From assembly GCA_023489135.1 (NCBI GenBank), contig JAMDCE010000204.1, positions 1-7,769 on the forward strand: a stretch of DNA of 7,769 nt, written 5' to 3'. Of the stretch, positions 3,861 through 7,769 are shown in pieces; within the stretch, counting starts at the first letter, position 1, and each line of letters begins with the position of its first letter. The position numbers and the translations under genes were made by a program. A model generated the notes under the pieces. It was not told the origin of the DNA, did no database searches, and was given only the letters and a program-made list of their open reading frames with translations. This DNA comes from Chloroflexota bacterium (GTDB lineage: Bacteria; Chloroflexota; Chloroflexia; JAMDCE01).

Positions 3861-5684
3861 GTGGAAGGAATTGTGGCTGTTCTCCCCATCTTGATCCTTT
3901 GCACCGGCCTGGTGTGGCTCCTGGGGCTGAAGAGGCTGGCCGCCGGAGCTTTCTCGGCTCCGGTTTCTCTTTTCGCGGCCGGGCTGGCCTTCGTCTCCGT
4001 GCTGTATGGGTATTATCTGGCGCGCCTGCAACCGTTGGAGTTCGAGTTAACGGATTGGGCCCCCATTCCCGGACAACAGGCGTCTCTGCTGTACCGGGTT
4101 GATTCCTGGTCCTCCCTCTTCGGCGGGCTGGCGCTAGCCGCCGTCCTGGCGGCTCTGCTCTTACGAACCAGGATTATTCTGGCCTTCCCCCATCGCAAGA
4201 CCTGGACTGATGTCTACTTGCTGGCCCTGGCGGCGGTCTTCACCCACCTGGTGTTCTCGGCCAGCGCCATTCTTATCGTCGCCAGCTGGATTTGTCTGGG
4301 ACTGGTCGCCTGCGCCGGCTCGGTCTCCTCCGCGCAGCAGCCGGAAGAACGGGAGGGTGCTTACCAGATCCTTTGGATGACCTGCCTGTCCGGCAGCGCT
4401 CTGGTCGTCGCCGCAATCACCCTGAGAACCGGAAGCGGATGGTGGCTCGGCGATCTCAACGCCGGCACCGTCGGCCTGCCCACGTTCTTGCTGCTCCTCG
4501 TGGCGCTGGTAGCCTACTCCGGCCAGTTCCCCCTGCATCGCTGGGCGACCGACCTGGGAAGCGTTCCGTCCACGTTTGCGGCCAGCTCCAGTATTCTAAC
4601 CGGCGTGGCATCCATCTACTTGCTGGGAAGGCTCCGCGCCATAATCGATCCGGGCGCCAACCCCGGCTTCGCTGCCATCTTGATCGCGATTGGATTGATC
4701 TCGATCGCCTACGGGAACGTGTCTGCCTGGGTCGAATCCGATTTCAAGCGGCTGCTGCGCCATCTGACGATGATCGAGCTGGGCTTTGCCTTTGTGGCCT
4801 TCGGCTTAGGGAGCCCGACTGCCCTAGCGGCCGCCGCACTGATAGTTCTCAACCTCGTTCTGTCCGGAGGATCGGTCGCGTTCCACGTCCTGGAGCTGAG
4901 GAGCAGAGGGGTCGCCGGCGAGACGTCCCCCGTGTCGAGAAGCCCGTTGGAGCTGTTGCTATCACTGCTCGCTCTGGCGTCGCTGGCCGGCGCGCCACCG
5001 CTGCTGGGCTTCTTCGCCAGGTGGATTCTGTACAACGCGGCGGTGGAGAAGGGCCTGGGCGCGGTCGCTTCGATAGGATTCCTGGTTAGCGCTCTGTCGA
5101 TTGTCCCGGCGTTCAAGTGGGCCGACCAGCTCCTGTTTAGCCGGTCTGACCTTGGATGGAAACACTCGGAGTCGCACAGCATCCTGTCGTTGTCGGCGGT
5201 GGCCCTGCTGCAGGTGCCGGGCCTGGCGTTGGGTCTGCTCCCCTGGCCTGCGCTGCGGCACGTGGTGTTGCCTGCTCTATCCGCCACGTATGGTTTCGGG
5301 ATATCGCTTCCCACCTCTCCGATAAACGGCCTGCCTACATTGGTCCAGGTAGTGACCGCGCTGGCGGTGGTGATCCCGTTTGGCATAGCGGCAAAACTGT
5401 ACCCACTTCCTCTTGGCCGCTTACGCTTGAGCTCGACCGAGAGGATCGATCAGCACAGCAGGCCGCGCGAGCGCTTCTACGAAGGGATCCGCGTGGCATT
5501 GGAGATGGGGGCCGAGTCGGTTCACAGGATGTTCAATCCGGAATACTGGTTGTGGTTTCTCGGAAGGACCATCGACTGGATGGGGACGACGCTGCACAGA
5601 CTGTCGGAGCACGTGCAGGAGCAGTACTACTTTCCGGCGCTGCTACTGCTGGGAATCGGAGTGGTGTTTGTTTTTCTGGATTGA
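3861..5684 (+). CDS. NuoL/HyfB/HyfD-like antiporter-type membrane subunit (divergent)
   Basis: A 607-residue polytopic membrane protein of the Complex I/Mrp antiporter-like superfamily, similar in length to NuoL (about 613). The core domain (about 120-415) includes FPLHRW (223-228), ESDFKRLLRH (292-301, the family's 'DxKRLLAYS' in TM8) and LAGAPPLLGFFARW. A long C-terminal part ends in an amphipathic region and a last membrane helix, as in NuoL-type subunits. GTG at 3861 is preferred because GGGAGGGG (3848-3855) precedes it and the promoter predicts transcription from about 3830; GTG at 3846, 3855 and 3873 are alternatives. Oddities: TM5 reads ASWICLG where the family has 'WE', so the essential glutamate is missing. 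The TM6 lysine is not evident, and 'PTPVSALIHA' has become PSTFAASSSI. The TM8 lysine is kept. Ion pumping may be altered or lost. First gene of a three-gene module. Confidence 0.85.
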   Translation: MEGIVAVLPILILCTGLVWLLGLKRLAAGAFSAPVSLFAAGLAFVSVLYGYYLARLQPLEFELTDWAPIPGQQASLLYRVDSWSSLFGGLALAAVLAALLLRTRIILAFPHRKTWTDVYLLALAAVFTHLVFSASAILIVASWICLGLVACAGSVSSAQQPEEREGAYQILWMTCLSGSALVVAAITLRTGSGWWLGDLNAGTVGLPTFLLLLVALVAYSGQFPLHRWATDLGSVPSTFAASSSILTGVASIYLLGRLRAIIDPGANPGFAAILIAIGLISIAYGNVSAWVESDFKRLLRHLTMIELGFAFVAFGLGSPTALAAAALIVLNLVLSGGSVAFHVLELRSRGVAGETSPVSRSPLELLLSLLALASLAGAPPLLGFFARWILYNAAVEKGLGAVASIGFLVSALSIVPAFKWADQLLFSRSDLGWKHSESHSILSLSAVALLQVPGLALGLLPWPALRHVVLPALSATYGFGISLPTSPINGLPTLVQVVTALAVVIPFGIAAKLYPLPLGRLRLSSTERIDQHSRPRERFYEGIRVALEMGAESVHRMFNPEYWLWFLGRTIDWMGTTLHRLSEHVQEQYYFPALLLLGIGVVFVFLD

Positions 5685-5700
5685 TGGATAGAATAGAAAA

Positions 5701-6351
5701 ATGGAGATCGTTACCCCGGCCCTCATAGTCTTGATTACAGGCTCGCTTATTGTATCTCGGTCCAGGCTGATCGCTGCGCTTTCGATTGGCGCCGATTATG
5801 TCCTGGTGGGGCTCCTCCTATGGCAAGGAGTAAGCCACTCCATCAGCCTGGCTTATGCGATCACGGGACTTACCGCCGGCGCGATTATTTGTCTGTATGG
5901 GTCCGCGCCGCTGCTAGCGTTCCGGCGGGTCGAGATCGCGGGGCCCGCTCCGGCTGCCAAGTTTGATAAGAATGCTTATGCCGGCTCACCGCCGATGGGC
6001 TGGGTGTTCGTCACGACCACTTTGGTGCTGTGCATGGTCGTGGCCTTCGGTCTCTCGTCTACCTATCCCCTGGGAGAGGAGATGCGGGCCAGCTATTGGG
6101 AGAGCTTCGTGTCGTATTGGCTGATTATCTCGGGCTTGCTGGCGGCGGCGGTAACCCGAAATCCGCTCAGGTCCGGCTCGGGACTGTTGCTCCTCATATG
6201 CGGAGTCAGCTTGTCCTACGTCTTGGTCTCCGATGCTTATGGTGTTGTCAACGCCATCGGCTTGTTGCTCGTCGGCATTTTTGCCGCTCTGATAATTGGC
6301 CGGCTTTCGCTCGATCGGCGCGAAGAGGCGTCGCCAGAAGTTCGCGGCTAG
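5701..6351 (+). CDS. HyfE-like small integral-membrane subunit (tentative)
   Basis: A 216-residue protein with about seven predicted membrane segments (near 4-20, 26-42, 49-67, 100-118, 134-150, 158-176 and 183-202) and a charged C-terminal tail. The region RNPLRSGSGLLLLICGVSLSYVL (153-175) resembles the NuoK/MrpC-like half of HyfE, and the length equals that of E. coli HyfE (216 residues). Its position between two antiporter-like subunits matches hyfD-hyfE-hyfF. It starts 16 nt after the upstream stop. The ATG at 5701 lacks a strong Shine-Dalgarno, so it may depend on translation of the previous gene. Sequence similarity to HyfE is weak to the eye and the call rests largely on length, topology and context. 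Confidence 0.55.
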   Translation: MEIVTPALIVLITGSLIVSRSRLIAALSIGADYVLVGLLLWQGVSHSISLAYAITGLTAGAIICLYGSAPLLAFRRVEIAGPAPAAKFDKNAYAGSPPMGWVFVTTTLVLCMVVAFGLSSTYPLGEEMRASYWESFVSYWLIISGLLAAAVTRNPLRSGSGLLLLICGVSLSYVLVSDAYGVVNAIGLLLVGIFAALIIGRLSLDRREEASPEVRG

Positions 6352-6369
6352 CAGGTAGAGTGTTTACAT

Positions 6370-7769
6370 ATGTTGGGTTATGTGCTCCTTTCTATTGTCC
6401 CGCTCACGGCGTCGGTGGCCCAAGGTTACCGGAAGCTGCGCGCTCTCGGGCCGTTGATGGCCCTGGCGGCTCTGGCCATAGCCTTTGCAGCAGCGGCCAG
6501 GACATCGTCTTCTGTCGAAGTTTCCGAGGTTCAGCTTAGCTTTGAGCCGCTATCACGTCTGGCTTTCACCGCGTTCCTTATGCTGGCGGCCCTGGGCATG
6601 GTGTACGGCTGGCTCGCAGGTGAAGGCGAGAGGGTGCTCATGATGGGCCTGGCGATCACCGGGTTCCTGGGCCTCACCTTTTCGCTGTCGAGGGATTTGC
6701 TTTCGGCGGGCCTGGCCTTTGAGCTCGCCGCGCTCGCAGGAGCGCTGGCCATAGGCGCTCGTGCCGCGGATAGAGACGCCCGAAGCGCCACCATGCGCTA
6801 CCTGTCATACGTGGTAACGGCAGGGATGTGCCTGGTGGGCGCTTTTTCGTTGGCCACGAGGTTTGAGGTATCGCGCGACCCGACCTTACAGCGTTTGACC
6901 TTCGGGTTGCTGTCGGTCTTTGTGCTCGTGGTGCTTGGGGTGTTCCCTTTCAACCTCTGGTTTCCCAAGATGGCCCGGCGGGGGGATCTGATGGCCGGCT
7001 CTCTCATGGCGTCGGCGTTGGCGATTGGCGGCGCATGGCTTTTCCTGCAAAGCTATGGCAGCTTGCCGTGGCTCTCCACGGACCCTGCCGCCATTCGGGC
7101 GTTGCTGGGCGTGGCCACTTTGGGAACGGTGGGGGCTTCCCTTATGGCGGCGGCATCCCGGCGCCTGGATCATCTCATAGCTTATTCGGCTGCTTCCAAT
7201 GCCGGGACGATCCTGGTTGGAATAGTTTCGGCGACCTCCCTGGGCCTGGTCGGCGGCATGTTTAGCCTGCTCAATTACCTCTGGGCGTTGCTGCTGGTGC
7301 ACATGTGTCTCGACATTTCCGGACGGGTTCGCTCTGACGGCAATTTTGAGGCCAACCTTCGACGAACCCCTTCCGTAATCCTGGGGCTTACCATCGGAGG
7401 GCTGGCGCTGGCCGGTGCCCCCCCGGCGGCCGGTTTTGCCGGGCGGTGGATGATCTACGAAGCCATTGCCGGCTATTCGGGCTACCTGGTCTTCTTTCAC
7501 GTCGTCTCAAGCGCGCTGGTTTTCCTGGGTTACGCCCGTTTTCTTAAGGGCGCCTGGCTGAATCCGGAGCCCCGCCCCTCCCTGGTTGAAAAGGGGGTTG
7601 AGGAATCGGTTCGGCAGCCTGCGTCGGACCTATGGGAACGATCACCAGGGGGCGAAGAACTAGAGGACGAACCGACGGCGCTGTCTGCCATAGTGATACT
7701 TCTGGCAGTCGTGATACTGGTGGTTGGCGTATATCCGACTCCGATCCTGGAAGCCCTAGCAGGAGCGCT
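6370..7769 (+). CDS. NuoN/NuoM/HyfF-like antiporter-type membrane subunit, 3' end beyond window
   Basis: An open frame of 466 codons from ATG 6370 with no stop before the window edge. The start follows the previous stop by 18 nt, with a weak AGGTAGAG as ribosome site. Family features: AFELAALAG (117-124) keeps the TM5 glutamate (E118); MRYL (142-145) has Arg where the family usually has a TM6 Lys; FPFNLWFP (192-199) matches 'FPFHxWLP' with His replaced by Asn; LDHLIAYSAASNAG (266-279) matches 'DLKRLLAYSS..G' but lacks the TM8 lysine; LAGAPPAAGFAGRW (347-360) is the conserved TM11 region. A hydrophilic acidic stretch (about 399-436) precedes another membrane helix. NuoN-like subunits are about 480-520 residues, so only the last tens of residues are missing. 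Downstream hydrogenase or Complex I genes would be expected beyond 7769. Confidence 0.85.
   Translation, partial: MLGYVLLSIVPLTASVAQGYRKLRALGPLMALAALAIAFAAAARTSSSVEVSEVQLSFEPLSRLAFTAFLMLAALGMVYGWLAGEGERVLMMGLAITGFLGLTFSLSRDLLSAGLAFELAALAGALAIGARAADRDARSATMRYLSYVVTAGMCLVGAFSLATRFEVSRDPTLQRLTFGLLSVFVLVVLGVFPFNLWFPKMARRGDLMAGSLMASALAIGGAWLFLQSYGSLPWLSTDPAAIRALLGVATLGTVGASLMAAASRRLDHLIAYSAASNAGTILVGIVSATSLGLVGGMFSLLNYLWALLLVHMCLDISGRVRSDGNFEANLRRTPSVILGLTIGGLALAGAPPAAGFAGRWMIYEAIAGYSGYLVFFHVVSSALVFLGYARFLKGAWLNPEPRPSLVEKGVEESVRQPASDLWERSPGGEELEDEPTALSAIVILLAVVILVVGVYPTPILEALAGA

Noticed and set aside
4709..5386. Long minus-strand frame of 225 codons inside the NuoL-like gene
   Set aside because: It is antisense to a clear membrane protein and Ser/Thr/Arg-rich without a recognisable domain.
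6886..7500. 204-codon minus-strand frame
   Set aside because: It is antisense to the NuoN-like gene, with a Gln/Arg/Gly-rich shadow composition.
1..7769. CRISPR arrays, tRNA or rRNA genes, transposases
   Set aside because: I looked for regularly spaced repeats, tRNA-like cloverleaf signatures and transposase motifs and saw none; the only dispersed-type repeat is the inverted repeat at 824-980.

Overview
The window reads as chromosome from a GC-rich bacterium, most likely an anaerobic Chloroflexota (Dehalococcoidia/Anaerolineae-like) or a relative. The grounds are indirect: SAM-I and T-box leaders in a GC-rich genome, a CysO-type sulfur carrier paired with a threonine-synthase-like enzyme, and a hydrogenase-4/Complex-I-like membrane module. 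The taxonomy is inference.

Left half (1-2941, minus strand): one operon reading right to left. A TTGACA/TAAACT promoter (2913-2941) starts a leader of about 650 nt that holds two RNA switches in series. The first is a complete SAM-I (S-box) riboswitch (2785-2887) with its own intrinsic terminator (2747-2768). The second is a complete T-box (2288-2692) whose specifier triplet, by hand folding, is AUG (Met) rather than a threonine codon. It ends in a strong terminator. Downstream lie a threonine-synthase-family PLP enzyme with a zinc ribbon (998-2248), a 322-nt gap with a GC-rich inverted repeat, a CysO-like sulfur carrier ending in Gly-Gly (400-675), and the start of a third gene that may be an epoxyqueuosine-reductase-like Fe-S protein (1-392, cut by the window edge). 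Control by SAM and by tRNA-Met charging says this operon makes methionine or homocysteine, although its first gene would be auto-annotated as thrC. The best hypothesis is thiocarboxylate-dependent homocysteine synthesis: the ThrC-like enzyme uses O-phosphohomoserine and sulfur carried on the CysO-like protein.

Middle (3032-3690, minus strand): a Phd/YefM antitoxin and a RelE/ParE-like toxin, with a promoter that has a 6+6 inverted repeat between its -35 and -10 boxes.

Right half (3780-7769, plus strand): an operon for integral-membrane antiporter-like subunits. A clear extended -10 promoter bracketed by 11-nt direct repeats drives a large NuoL/HyfB/HyfD-like protein (3861-5684). A 216-aa HyfE-like membrane protein (5701-6351) and a NuoN/NuoM/HyfF-like protein (6370 to the window end, incomplete) follow. 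The order and the 216-aa middle gene resemble hyfD-hyfE-hyfF of hydrogenase-4-type complexes. The first subunit lacks several residues normally needed for proton transfer.
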